From Celeribacter baekdonensis B30 (GTDB taxonomy: Bacteria; Pseudomonadota; Alphaproteobacteria; Rhodobacterales; Rhodobacteraceae): a DNA stretch of 64,000 bases. The position numbers were made by a program, and so were the translations under genes. The notes under the pieces are model-generated. The model searched no databases, had not been told where the DNA came from, and saw nothing but the letters and a program-made list of their open reading frames with translations. The stretch covers positions 124,001-188,000 of the forward strand of contig NZ_AMRK01000004.1 of the NCBI RefSeq assembly GCF_000299875.1. Direction: 5' to 3'. The number at the start of each line of letters is the position of its first letter. Within the stretch, counting starts at the first letter, position 1. Below, one piece after another: positions 42,668 through 52,108 of this stretch.

Positions 42668-45097
42668 GTGGCGGAGATTGAATTGACACAGGGGTGGCGG
42701 TTTGTTGATGCGCAGGGCGACTATGATCTGCCGGTCTCACTGCCGTTTGACAGCGTCTCGACTGTTGTTGCGGCGGGGCATGGGCCGGAGCCTTATGCGG
42801 GCGACGCGGAAACTGCGCTGCGCTGGATTGCCGAGCGCGATTGGGTGTTACGCCGCTCGGTCACACTGACGCAGGCGGATGTTGTGATGGTGCTCTCTGG
42901 CCTTGATGGCGTCGTCGATGTCTCGGTGAACGGGGTCGATGTGTTGACCGCCGACAATGCGTTTCGAACCTGGCGGGTGGACCTGTCGGAGTATGCTCAG
43001 ACCGGCGAAAATCAGATCGAATTGCGGTTCCACTCGGTGATCCATGCGGCAGAGGCACTGCAAACATCCCAACCGTTTTACATCCCCTATCACAAGGCCA
43101 ATTGCCCGATCCCCAACATCAACATGCTGCGCAAACAGCAATGCGATTTTGGTTGGGATTGGAACATCGCCTTGGCGCCGTTTGGGGTCCGCGGGGGTGT
43201 GAGTATTTGTCCTGCAATGAAGACGCGGATTGCGCATCTCCATGTGGAGCAGGCGCATCATGATATTGAGGCCGAGAGTGTGTCGGTCACGGTGACGGCG
43301 CATGTCGAGCATGGGGACGGCGCGTTGGTCGAGATGCGCTTTGCCGATCGGATGCGCGAGGCGGTGGTCACGGATGGCGTGGCGCAGGCGGTGTTTTTTG
43401 TCGAGGCGCCAAGGCTTTGGTGGCCAAACGGGCAGGGCGATCAGCCGCTTTACTCGCTTGAGGTTAGGTGTGGCGCGGCGGTGGTGACGCGCCGGATTGG
43501 GCTTAGGCGGATTGAACATGTGGCGGTCAACGACGCGAAAGGCACGGGGGGCACCGGGTTTAAATTCCGGGTCAATGGCCGGGATGTTTTTGCCAAAGGC
43601 GCGAATTGGATTCCGGCGGATGCGCTGCATGGGCGCATTGAGCGCGACAAGGTGCGCGATCTTTTACGCTCCGCCGTCGATGCCCATATGAACATGATCC
43701 GGGTCTGGGGCGGCGGGCGTTATGAGCCGGATTGGTTTTACGATCTCTGCGATGAGATGGGGCTGATGGTCTGGCAGGACTTTATGTTCGCCTGCAATCT
43801 CTACCCGGCAGATCGGGCGTTTTTGGCCAATGTGGCGGCTGAGGTGCGTGAACAGGTGCAGCGGTTGCAGCATCACGCCTGTTTGGCGCTGTGGTGTGGT
43901 GACAACGAGCTTTTGGGCATGTTGCACGAATTTCCCGAGGCGCGGGCCAACCGCGACCGCTATCTGGTGATGTATGATCGGCTCAATCAGACCTTGGAAC
44001 GTGCGCTTTTTGAGGCGGACCCAGAGGCCAATTGGTGGCCGTCCTCGCCCTCGCTGGGGCCTTTGAATTTTGGCGATGCCTGGCATGAGGACAGCTCGGG
44101 CGACATGCATGTGTGGACCGTTTGGCACGAGAATATGCCGTTTGAGGCCTACCGCGAGATGAGGCCGCGGTTTGTCTCCGAATTTGGATTTCAGTCCTTT
44201 CCGTCAATGGCGGTGATCCGCCGGTTCATCGCGCCCGAGGACCGCAATATGGCCTCTGCGGTGATGGACGCGCATCAGAAAAACGCGGGCGGCAATGCCC
44301 GGATCGTGGGCACGATGATGCGCGATTTTCGCCTGCCGGAGCGGTTCGAAGACCTCGTGTACCTGTCGCAGGTGCAACAGGGGCTCGCGATCAAAACCGC
44401 CGTCACCGCATGGCGCGCGCTCAAGCCGCATTGCATGGGCACGCTCTATTGGCAACTCAACGACACATGGCCTTGCGCCTCTTGGTCGAGCTTGGAGTAT
44501 GGCGGCGGCTGGAAGATTTTACACCATATGGCCGCGCGGTTTTATGCCCCGGTTTTGGTCACAGTCGTGCCGCAGGGCGATAAAGATGTGTTTAAACTTA
44601 TCAACGATTTGCCAGATGAGGTGGATGTGTCCATCCAGGTCGCTGCCGTCACGCCAAAAGGCGATGTGCGGCCTTTGGCGGAGGTCTGCGTCACGGCGAT
44701 GACCCACAAAGCCTTTGATGTTTTGGAGTTGGAGCGTAGCCTGTTAAAACAGGATGAACTCTACGTCTTTACATGGCAGTATAAGGGGCAAAATGAGGGC
44801 GGCGAAGGCGGCGACAGTCATGCGCCACAACCGTTCAAGACTTATGATCTGATTGATCCTCAGATTGTGATTGGAACCAAAGAGTTGCGCGGAAAAATTG
44901 AAATCACACTTGAGGCCAGAGCGCTCGCGCTTTTTGTCACGCTTGAGGCAGATCAGCCGGGGCGGTTTTCGGCCAATGCTGTGACGTTATTGCCAGACAT
45001 GCCGCAAAAGATCACCTTTGTGCCGCAAGATGCAGATATGAAAACGAATTTTACAGTTCAAAATCTCTATGAGGCGACCTTGGGAGGGGCCAGATGA
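42668..45097 (+). CDS. Glycoside hydrolase family 2 beta-mannosidase
   Basis: An 809-residue cytoplasmic enzyme that removes beta-mannosyl ends. GTG at 42668 is chosen because GGGAGGGG lies 5 nt upstream. The N-terminal sandwich domain (residues 1-180) contains the substrate-near CDFGWDWN; the TIM-barrel core has VWGGGRYEPDWFYDLCDEMG, the acid/base Glu in LWCGDNE and the nucleophile Glu in RFVSEFGFQSFPS. WGWDWGP-like and GTLYWQLNDTWPCASW blocks are typical of beta-mannosidases. No signal peptide is seen, so imported manno-oligosaccharides are the likely substrates. Overlaps the isomerase gene by ATGA. Confidence 0.9.
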   Translation: MAEIELTQGWRFVDAQGDYDLPVSLPFDSVSTVVAAGHGPEPYAGDAETALRWIAERDWVLRRSVTLTQADVVMVLSGLDGVVDVSVNGVDVLTADNAFRTWRVDLSEYAQTGENQIELRFHSVIHAAEALQTSQPFYIPYHKANCPIPNINMLRKQQCDFGWDWNIALAPFGVRGGVSICPAMKTRIAHLHVEQAHHDIEAESVSVTVTAHVEHGDGALVEMRFADRMREAVVTDGVAQAVFFVEAPRLWWPNGQGDQPLYSLEVRCGAAVVTRRIGLRRIEHVAVNDAKGTGGTGFKFRVNGRDVFAKGANWIPADALHGRIERDKVRDLLRSAVDAHMNMIRVWGGGRYEPDWFYDLCDEMGLMVWQDFMFACNLYPADRAFLANVAAEVREQVQRLQHHACLALWCGDNELLGMLHEFPEARANRDRYLVMYDRLNQTLERALFEADPEANWWPSSPSLGPLNFGDAWHEDSSGDMHVWTVWHENMPFEAYREMRPRFVSEFGFQSFPSMAVIRRFIAPEDRNMASAVMDAHQKNAGGNARIVGTMMRDFRLPERFEDLVYLSQVQQGLAIKTAVTAWRALKPHCMGTLYWQLNDTWPCASWSSLEYGGGWKILHHMAARFYAPVLVTVVPQGDKDVFKLINDLPDEVDVSIQVAAVTPKGDVRPLAEVCVTAMTHKAFDVLELERSLLKQDELYVFTWQYKGQNEGGEGGDSHAPQPFKTYDLIDPQIVIGTKELRGKIEITLEARALALFVTLEADQPGRFSANAVTLLPDMPQKITFVPQDADMKTNFTVQNLYEATLGGAR

Positions 45098-45780
45098 AAC
45101 GATCCATTGTCAACGAGATCATCCGAGAGTCGGATGCCTTTATGCGCTCTTTCGGCTTTGTCATGCCGCCCTTTGCCTATCTGACACCCGAGGCGCTCAA
45201 AGCCCGCGTGGCCAGCGATGGTGCGATGATCCGTGATCATATGATGGGCTGGGACATCACCGATTATGGTCAGGGCGATTTCGATAATTTGGGCCTGTTC
45301 CTGTTTACCCTGCGCAATGGCACTGCCGCCAATGTGGCGCGGGGCATGGGGCCGCTTTATGCCGAAAAACTGTTGATCTCGGAGGAGAACCAACTCTCGC
45401 CGATGCATCACCATATCTACAAGACCGAAGACATCATCAACCGCGGCGGCGCGACCTTGGTGTTGCAACTTTATACCCGGACCGAAGATGGCGTCCTCGA
45501 TGACACGGCCCCGGTCGAGGTGATGACCGATGGCCAAATGCGCACGCTGAAAGCGGGCGAACATTTGGCGCTGGCACCGGGGGAAAGCGTGACGTTGGAA
45601 CCGTGGCATTGGCACGCATTTTGGGGCGAGGGCGGTAAGGTGTTGATCGGCGAAGTGTCGAATGTGAACGATGACCGCACGGATAATATTTTTCACCAAC
45701 CGATCGGGCGGTTCAGCCAGATCGAAGAAGACGAAGCACCGCTGCACCTTTTGGTCAGCGATTATGACAGTTGGCTGTGA
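45094..45780 (+). CDS. D-lyxose/D-mannose isomerase (cupin type)
   Basis: A 228-residue cupin-fold ketol isomerase. Metal ligands are seen in SPMHHHIYKTEDIINRGG and in EPWHWHAFWGEGG. The family (D-lyxose isomerase, EC 5.3.1.15) interconverts D-lyxose and D-xylulose and also D-mannose and D-fructose. Translationally coupled to the mannosidase, it most likely turns released mannose into fructose. Its product D-xylulose from lyxose would also enter the XylB reaction encoded 10 kb downstream. Confidence 0.88.
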   Translation: MKRSIVNEIIRESDAFMRSFGFVMPPFAYLTPEALKARVASDGAMIRDHMMGWDITDYGQGDFDNLGLFLFTLRNGTAANVARGMGPLYAEKLLISEENQLSPMHHHIYKTEDIINRGGATLVLQLYTRTEDGVLDDTAPVEVMTDGQMRTLKAGEHLALAPGESVTLEPWHWHAFWGEGGKVLIGEVSNVNDDRTDNIFHQPIGRFSQIEEDEAPLHLLVSDYDSWL

Positions 45781-45797
45781 GCCAAAAGGAGGCCCAG

Positions 45798-46835
45798 ATG
45801 CCCTATACCCCCGCCGAAGACCGCTATGACACGATGATCTACCGCACATGCGGCCACTCCGGGCTGAAACTGCCCGCCGTGTCGCTGGGCCTGTGGCACA
45901 ATTTCGGCCATGACACGCCACATCAAACCAAGCGCGACATCCTGCGCACCGCCTTTGATCACGGCATCACTCATTTCGATCTGGCCAACAATTACGGCCC
46001 ACCTCCGGGCAGTGCCGAAGTGGCCTTTGGCGAGATCCTCAAAACCGATTTTGCCGGCTACCGTGACGAGATGATCATCAGTTCCAAGGCGGGCTATCGC
46101 ATGCATCCGGGGCCCTATGGCGAATGGGGATCGCGCAAATATCTGATGGCCTCTTGTGATGCTTCGCTCAAACGCATGGGGGTGGATTACGTCGATATTT
46201 TCTATTCGCACCGCTTTGATCCCGACACGCCGTTGGAGGAAACCATGGGCGCATTGGATAGCATCGTGCGTCAGGGCAAGGCGCTTTATGTGGGGATTTC
46301 GTCCTATAATTCCGCCCGCACCCGCGAAGCGGTGGCCATTCTCAAAGACTTGGGCACGCCCTGCCTGATCCATCAGCCGAGCTATAACATGCTCAACCGC
46401 TGGGTCGAACGCGACGGGTTGAAAGACACGCTCAAAGAGCTGGGCGTCGGTTCCATCGCCTTTACGCCCTTGGCGCAGGGCATGTTGACGGCGAAATACC
46501 TCAAAGGCATCCCCGAAGGCTCGCGCGCCACCCAAGGCAAATCCCTGGCCCCGTCGATGGTGTCGGATCGGGCGATCAAAAACCTCAACGCACTCAACGA
46601 CATCGCGCAGGCGCGCGGTCAAACATTGGCGCAAATGGCGATCGCTTGGGTGTTGCGCGATGAGGGCATCACCACGGCGCTCATCGGCGCGTCAAAGCCG
46701 TCGCAGGTTGTCGATTGTGTGGGGGCGGTGAGCAACTTGACGTTTACGGCGGAAGAATTGGCGGCAATTGACGAAGCCGCCGACGAGGAGAAAATCAACC
46801 TCTGGGCGCTGTCGTCGGAAAGCGATCAAGATTAG
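45798..46835 (+). CDS. Aldo/keto reductase (YghZ/Gpr-like)
   Basis: A 345-residue NADPH-dependent reductase. Start at 45798 follows AAAGGAGG. The catalytic Asp-Tyr pair lies in FDLANNYGPPPGSAE, the Lys in ISSKAGY and the His in FYSHRFD. The RTCGHSGLKLPAVSLGLWHNFG N-terminus is typical of the YghZ branch, which reduces L-glyceraldehyde 3-phosphate and methylglyoxal. Third gene of the mannosidase operon, 17 bp after the isomerase gene; it may reduce a sugar or aldehyde by-product. Confidence 0.88.
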   Translation: MPYTPAEDRYDTMIYRTCGHSGLKLPAVSLGLWHNFGHDTPHQTKRDILRTAFDHGITHFDLANNYGPPPGSAEVAFGEILKTDFAGYRDEMIISSKAGYRMHPGPYGEWGSRKYLMASCDASLKRMGVDYVDIFYSHRFDPDTPLEETMGALDSIVRQGKALYVGISSYNSARTREAVAILKDLGTPCLIHQPSYNMLNRWVERDGLKDTLKELGVGSIAFTPLAQGMLTAKYLKGIPEGSRATQGKSLAPSMVSDRAIKNLNALNDIAQARGQTLAQMAIAWVLRDEGITTALIGASKPSQVVDCVGAVSNLTFTAEELAAIDEAADEEKINLWALSSESDQD

Positions 46836-46917
46836 TCTAAGTGGTTGTGATTTAAGTCATTGGCGGCTTCTCTCGGAGGCTGTATTCTAGGTGAAAATAC
46901 GCTCGGGAGGGGCCGCG

Positions 46918-47772
46918 ATGACGAATGAGACAGCTCAATTTGGCGGGCAATGGACATCGCGTTTGATGATCTTTGACCTTGAGGATCGGATCAGCACACC
47001 CGTGCTTGAAACCGATTTCGAGATTGCCGCGCCCAACTGGACGCCGGACGGATCGGCGTTGATCGTGAATGGCGGGGGCAGCCTGTTTTGGGTCGATCTG
47101 GAGGCACCGGAATTGTTGGAGATCGACACCGGGCTGTGCATCAATCTCAACAATGATCACGGCATCTCACCCGATGGCGCGACCCTTTATTTCTCGGATC
47201 ACACCTATGGCCGCGGCGCGCTGATCTGGCGGCAATCTCTGGACGGTGAGGCCGACCCGGAACAGGTCACGGAGAAACGCCCGTCGTGGTTTCATGGCAT
47301 GTCACCCGATGGCCAATGGATTTGCTACACGGCGGTGCGCGAGGGGTTGTTTGGTATTTACGTCGCGGCAAACGATGGCTCCGGCGAGCATTGCGTGATC
47401 GAGGGTGGTCATCATTACGATGGCCCGGATTTCTCCGCCGATGGGGCGTGGATTTGGTTCAACTCGGACCGCACCGGTGCGTCCGAACTTTGGCGGGTGC
47501 GCCCCGATGGCTCGGGGTTGGAGCGGATGACTCAGGACGCGATGGTCAATTGGTTCCCGCATCCCGCGCCCGAAGGCGATGCGGTGGTCTATTTGGCCTA
47601 TCCCGAGGGCACGGTGGGCCATCCGCCGATGATGCATGTGGAATTGCGGCTGTGGCGACCGGGGCACCCAAGTGAAACGCTGGTGACGTTGACCGGCGGA
47701 CAGGGCACGATCAATGTGCCATCATGGTCGCCCGATGGGGGGGCATTTGCCTATGTTGAATACGCGGAATAG
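46918..47772 (+). CDS. TolB-like (PD40) beta-propeller protein
   Basis: A 284-residue protein of repeated blades with PDG turns (WTPDGSALIV, ISPDGATLYF, MSPDGQWICY, FSADGAWIWF, WSPDGGAFAY). It has no signal peptide, unlike TolB, so it acts in the cytoplasm unless exported with another protein. The ATG at 46918 follows GGGAGGGG. Its 3' end overlaps the di-heme peroxidase gene by 20 bp. Catalysis cannot be inferred; relatives include propeller lyases and scaffolds. Confidence 0.78.
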   Translation: MTNETAQFGGQWTSRLMIFDLEDRISTPVLETDFEIAAPNWTPDGSALIVNGGGSLFWVDLEAPELLEIDTGLCINLNNDHGISPDGATLYFSDHTYGRGALIWRQSLDGEADPEQVTEKRPSWFHGMSPDGQWICYTAVREGLFGIYVAANDGSGEHCVIEGGHHYDGPDFSADGAWIWFNSDRTGASELWRVRPDGSGLERMTQDAMVNWFPHPAPEGDAVVYLAYPEGTVGHPPMMHVELRLWRPGHPSETLVTLTGGQGTINVPSWSPDGGAFAYVEYAE

Positions 47773-49072
47773 GGCCGGTGTCTCGGCTTTGATTTTGGCC
47801 AGTCTGGCCAGCCCGGTGTGGGGGGGTGACTTGCCCGCGCCGGTGACGGATGAGGATTACCTCACAGTAAGTCCGTCCGAGGTCGCTTTGGGGCAGCTTT
47901 TGTTCTTTGATCCGATCCTGTCGGGCAATGACAATATCTCGTGCTCGACCTGCCATCATCCAAAATTTGGCACCTCGGACGGGCTCTCTTTGGGCTTGGG
48001 TGAGGGCGGGGTCGGTCTTGGGCCGATGCGTGTGGCGGACCCGCAAAACCTGCCCGAACATCGCGTGCCGCGCAACGCGCCCGCGCTCTATAATCTTGGC
48101 GCGCATGAGTACACGCGGATGTTCCATGATGGTCGGGTCGAGGAGGTCGATGGCCATTTGCGCGTGCCGATTGAGGATGGGTTTTTCGCCACAGTGTCGG
48201 GCGTTTTGGCGACCCAAGCGGCGTTCCCCGTGCTCTCGCCCGATGAGATGGGTGGGCAGGTCAGTGAAAACCCCCTGTCCAAAGCGATCCGCAAAGGGCA
48301 ATTTTCCGGTCCCGGCGGCGCATGGGACATGATCGCGGGTAAAGTCGCGGCGATCCCCGCGTATCAACAGCGTTTTGAGGCGACCTATCCCGAAATCGCC
48401 TTTGGCCGCCCCATCGCCTTTGCCGATATTTCCAATGCGGTGGCGGCGTTTATGGCGTTTGAATTCCGCTCTGATAACAGCCCCTTTGACCAATACCTGC
48501 GCGGCGACGAGGCGGCTTTGAGCGATCAGGCCAAGGCGGGGATGGCGCTGTTTTACGGCGAGGCGGGCTGTGCCGCCTGCCATTCCGGCGCGTTTCAGAC
48601 CGACCATGATTTTCACGCCATGGGCCAGCCGCAATTTGGCCCCGGCAAGACGTTGATCTTTGAACAGGGTGCGCGCGACGAAGGCCGGTTCCGCGTCACC
48701 GGCCAGCCGCAAGACCTCTACGCCTTTCGCACGCCCGCCCTGCGCAATGTCACGCTGACATCTCCCTATGGTCACACGGGCGCCTACGCCGATCTGCGCG
48801 ATTTTGTGGTGGCGCATCTGGCCCCCTCAGAGGCGCTGATGACCTATGATCGCGCACAGGCTGTGCTGCCCGATCTGCCGGTTGCGGATTGGGAGGTGAT
48901 GGACACGGAGGCCGATGTCGCGGCGATACTGTCGGCGATCAAAGTACCGGACCGGAGCTTGCCCGACGATCAAATCGACGCGCTGATGGCGTTTCTTGCT
49001 GCGCTTGAAGACAATCCAAATCGGCTGGGCGTGCCGGACACGGTGCCATCAGGTTTGCCGTTTGAGAAGTAG
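47753..49072 (+). CDS. Di-heme cytochrome c peroxidase / MauG-like protein
   Basis: A 439-residue periplasmic protein. The ATG at 47753 starts inside the previous gene and gives a signal peptide (ALILASLASPVWG). Two heme-c sites, CSTCHH at about residue 63 and CAACHS near residue 280, mark the CcpA/MauG superfamily, and RVPRNAPALYNLG and FRTPALRNV are typical. It reduces hydrogen peroxide or oxidises a protein or organic partner. The convergent CRTAC1-type gene ends 3 bp away. Confidence 0.87.
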   Translation: MLNTRNRAGVSALILASLASPVWGGDLPAPVTDEDYLTVSPSEVALGQLLFFDPILSGNDNISCSTCHHPKFGTSDGLSLGLGEGGVGLGPMRVADPQNLPEHRVPRNAPALYNLGAHEYTRMFHDGRVEEVDGHLRVPIEDGFFATVSGVLATQAAFPVLSPDEMGGQVSENPLSKAIRKGQFSGPGGAWDMIAGKVAAIPAYQQRFEATYPEIAFGRPIAFADISNAVAAFMAFEFRSDNSPFDQYLRGDEAALSDQAKAGMALFYGEAGCAACHSGAFQTDHDFHAMGQPQFGPGKTLIFEQGARDEGRFRVTGQPQDLYAFRTPALRNVTLTSPYGHTGAYADLRDFVVAHLAPSEALMTYDRAQAVLPDLPVADWEVMDTEADVAAILSAIKVPDRSLPDDQIDALMAFLAALEDNPNRLGVPDTVPSGLPFEK

Positions 49073-49075
49073 CGT

Positions 49076-50593
49076 TTACTCCCGTGCCAGCTCGACCCAA
49101 CGATCAAACCGGGTCAGTTCCACCCAATCACTCTCAAAGCCGTCGGGCCATGTGACCTGAACCTTTGCGCTCTCCGCGTTACCCAGGCCAAAGTGCAACG
49201 GCACCGCCTTGCCCGATCCGTGCCCGCCACCGATGCTCAGCTCTTGCACCTGTAGGCCCAGGTTGGTCAGCACCGACACCACCGCGCCGACGGCGGCTTT
49301 ATTGGTCCCGGATTGCACCAAAGAGACGTCCAAATATTGCCCGGTGGTGGGCGTCACGTTTTCATAAAGCTCCATGTTGGAGCCGCGATTGACCACCACC
49401 AGATCGAGCTTGCCGTCACCATTTAAATCCACCAATCCCGCGCCGCGCGATTTTTCCAAGGACGCCACGCCCGCCGCAATCGAGACCTCGCGGAACGTCC
49501 CGTCCGGCCTTTGTTGCAACAGGTTGTTGGGGTCGCGTGCGGCGTTTGAGGGCATTTGTTCGACATTGCCCTTGGCGATAAACAGATCGGCCCGCCCGTC
49601 ATTGTCGACATCGCCCCAATCGGCCTGCCAGCCGGTCGAGGGCCGCCCGTCATCGCCCAAATGCGGCCGATGGGCATAGGTGCCGATGTCAAAAGGCGCG
49701 GCCTCATAATGACCATTCGCGCGACCGAATTGCAGCAACTGATCCCCCATTGAGGTCAACATTACATCCGGGATCGCATCGCCATTGATGTCACGTTCCG
49801 CGATGCCCATGCCCCAAAGCGAGACCCGGTCCCAACCATCGCTCTCATCCAAAAAGCGATTGTTTTGAAGGTCATAGATCTGTTCGTAGCCGCCTTTGAC
49901 GTAGTAATGCCGATCATTGGAAAGTCGCAGGCTTTGCACCCCGCGCGCGCCTTTGGACATCAGGGCGGAGAGCGTACAGAATCCCGGCGACAGGATGGTT
50001 TTGTCCCATCCCGTGGCGTTTGGGCGGTGTAATTCGTTGCTGTCACAGGCCTCAAACGGCCCGTCCGGGTTGTCACGGTCGACGTAATTGCCGAAAAACA
50101 GGGTCGGGCGGGTGTTGTCACCCTCCCACCCGGCGGCAAACGCCGTGGTCCAACGGTCGCCGCCGTCAAAGCCCCAGGCCTCTGTGGCCTCCTCAAAGGC
50201 GCAGTCGCCCAAGCCTTTTAACAGTAGATTTTTGCCGACCCGCAGCACCGCGAGATCGGTGATCCCATCGCTGTCGATGTCGATCGGATAGGCCCCGGTG
50301 ACGCCAGTGATCTCGGCCATCTCGCCGGGTTCAAAGGCCAATGTCCCGCCACGCTCGGAGCGGTTCACCATCAGGCTGGCGGGATTTTCACCGCCTGCGG
50401 CAAGGAGATCGGTCATCCCATCGCCATTGCAATCAAAGGAGGCGACGCCGCCGCCGACAAAATGTTCCCATCCGCCGCCGTAGACATGCGCGGGCAGGGC
50501 GTCGGAGCGATCTTGGAATTGTGGAATGGATTGCGCCATGAGGGCAGTGGGCGTGCAGAGCACACAGAGGGGGAACAAAAATCGGCGGGTCAT
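49076..50593 (-). CDS. CRTAC1-type secreted FG-GAP/UnbV protein
   Basis: A 505-residue exported protein with a signal peptide ending TALMAQS. Several calcium-binding FG-GAP turns are visible: DCNGDGMTDLL, DIDSDGITDLAV, DINGDAIPDVML, DVDNDGRADLF and DLNGDGKLDLVV. The C-terminus (residues about 410-500) is the ASPIC/UnbV domain, with LSIGGGHGSGKAVPLHFGLG and VTWPDG. Such proteins are thought to bind surfaces or sugars. The gene overlaps the ROK repressor gene by ATGA and follows it in one transcript, which ties it to the xylose locus. Confidence 0.85.
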   Translation of the reverse strand: MTRRFLFPLCVLCTPTALMAQSIPQFQDRSDALPAHVYGGGWEHFVGGGVASFDCNGDGMTDLLAAGGENPASLMVNRSERGGTLAFEPGEMAEITGVTGAYPIDIDSDGITDLAVLRVGKNLLLKGLGDCAFEEATEAWGFDGGDRWTTAFAAGWEGDNTRPTLFFGNYVDRDNPDGPFEACDSNELHRPNATGWDKTILSPGFCTLSALMSKGARGVQSLRLSNDRHYYVKGGYEQIYDLQNNRFLDESDGWDRVSLWGMGIAERDINGDAIPDVMLTSMGDQLLQFGRANGHYEAAPFDIGTYAHRPHLGDDGRPSTGWQADWGDVDNDGRADLFIAKGNVEQMPSNAARDPNNLLQQRPDGTFREVSIAAGVASLEKSRGAGLVDLNGDGKLDLVVVNRGSNMELYENVTPTTGQYLDVSLVQSGTNKAAVGAVVSVLTNLGLQVQELSIGGGHGSGKAVPLHFGLGNAESAKVQVTWPDGFESDWVELTRFDRWVELARE

Positions 50594-51873
50594 CCCACAA
50601 GCATCTCCGTGGCCAGATCAAGTGCCAAGGCACCCGCACCCCGCGCCCAGACCAAATCTCCCCAGGCGTGAATTTCCACCGGGGTCGGCGGGCGTCCGGG
50701 TTTGTGGGTCAACATGCGGGTCTCGTGCAGCACATCTTCGGCATAGAGAAAATCGTAGCGCAAACGATCGCCGGAGAGAAGGATTAATGCCGGGTCAAAC
50801 AGGGTCACGACATTGGCCAGCCCTGCGGCCAAGTAGCGCCCGGCGCGGGAAAAAATTGTCCGCGCCAAGGCGTTGCCGTCTTTGGCCTGGCGATAGAGCG
50901 TTTCCAACATGTCGTCGGCGCTTCGGCTTTGCGGGCCGATGTTGAGCGCGGTGTGGGCCTCGCGCACCAAGGCATAGTCGGCGACATAGGCCTCAAGACA
51001 GCCTCGCTGCCCGCAGCGGCACAGCGCGCCGTCGAGTTGTACCTTGGTGTGGCCAAGTTCCATCCCGTGCCCCATGCCGCCGCGGTGCAACTGGTGCCGG
51101 ATCACAAGGCCCATGCCCAACCCGTGTTCGATCGAGACCACGGCAAAGTTGTCCAACCCGCGTCCGGCGCCAAACCACAGTTCGGCCAGCGCCAAAAGAT
51201 TGGCATCATTGTCGATCCGCACCGGCACGCCCAAACGTTCCGCCAAGAGGTCGCGCAGCGGGATATCGGCGGCTTCCATGAAGGGGCACCACAGCACATG
51301 ACCTGCGTCGAAATCGACCATGCCGGGCAGGCCGAGGGCCACGGCGGTGGGCCGTGTGCCGGTCAGGTTCGCATCCTTGAGGCCCGCCGCGACGATGGTC
51401 TCGGCCTCAATCAGAATCTCGTCGGTCGTGCGCGCCATTGGGGGCGCGGGCAGGGTGGCCGAACCCAAAAGATTGCCGGCCAAATCCAGCACCACGGCGG
51501 AGTTGGAGCGATCCGAGATTTTGATGCCGACGATGATGCCGGATGTGGTGCCGATTTTGAGGCCGACGCGGGGGCGGCCCCGAGTGGAGTCTGTGTCGCG
51601 GCGGGGCAGTTCGGTTTCCTCGATCAACCCCGCGCCGATCAGATCGGAGGCGATTTGGGTGACGGTTGCGGGCGAGATGGCAAGCTGGCGCGCCAGATCA
51701 ACGCGGGCGATGGCACCTGCGGCGCGCACCGCCTCAAACACTTGGCGTTTATAGGGTTTTGCGCCGGTGTCCGCGCTTGGGAACAGGGGGCCGCAGCCCG
51801 CCTTCGGGTGGGGCTGGGTGAGTGGATCAACGGCGGTTTCCGTCGGGATGTCTGTTGTCACGTCAGGGATCAT
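50590..51873 (-). CDS. xylR: ROK family transcriptional repressor, XylR-like
   Basis: A 427-residue regulator. The N-terminal winged helix (residues about 40-95) reads DLARQLAISPATVTQIASDL. The ROK sugar-kinase-like domain follows, with GLPGMVDFDAG, IDNDANLLALAE, the zinc site CRCGQRGCLEAY and a glycine-rich phosphate region. XylR-type ROK proteins repress xylose genes and are released by xylose. It is divergent from xylF and transcribed with the CRTAC1-type gene. ATG at 51873 has only a weak ribosome site; upstream codons are less likely. Confidence 0.87.
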   Translation of the reverse strand: MIPDVTTDIPTETAVDPLTQPHPKAGCGPLFPSADTGAKPYKRQVFEAVRAAGAIARVDLARQLAISPATVTQIASDLIGAGLIEETELPRRDTDSTRGRPRVGLKIGTTSGIIVGIKISDRSNSAVVLDLAGNLLGSATLPAPPMARTTDEILIEAETIVAAGLKDANLTGTRPTAVALGLPGMVDFDAGHVLWCPFMEAADIPLRDLLAERLGVPVRIDNDANLLALAELWFGAGRGLDNFAVVSIEHGLGMGLVIRHQLHRGGMGHGMELGHTKVQLDGALCRCGQRGCLEAYVADYALVREAHTALNIGPQSRSADDMLETLYRQAKDGNALARTIFSRAGRYLAAGLANVVTLFDPALILLSGDRLRYDFLYAEDVLHETRMLTHKPGRPPTPVEIHAWGDLVWARGAGALALDLATEMLVG

Positions 51874-51887
51874 AAAAATTCGCCAAT

Positions 51888-52023
51888 CTAATTTAATAGA
51901 CGATTTACGCACCTTTTCGCCTAAGGTTTGAGCGATTAATGCATGGTTTATTTTGAATATCCATCAGAAAGTGAATGTTGGGCGTTATTATTATTTTGAC
52001 ACTCAAATTAAATATGCCATGAT
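51888..52023 (+). promoter_or_regulatory. xylF promoter with candidate ROK sites
   Basis: TTGACA (51996-52001) and CATGAT (52018-52023) with a 16-bp spacer form a likely promoter for xylF. The spacer contains AAATTAAAT; its inverted counterpart ATTTAAT lies near 51889-51896 beside the repressor gene. These could be ROK half-sites. Confidence 0.5.
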
Positions 52024-52108
52024 TTCTCCATCCCGACTGCGAGTCGGGACCCGTCGGCACTTATCTGTAGGAGGAGTGAGACCGACGTGGTTATTTGGGA
52101 GGATATTC

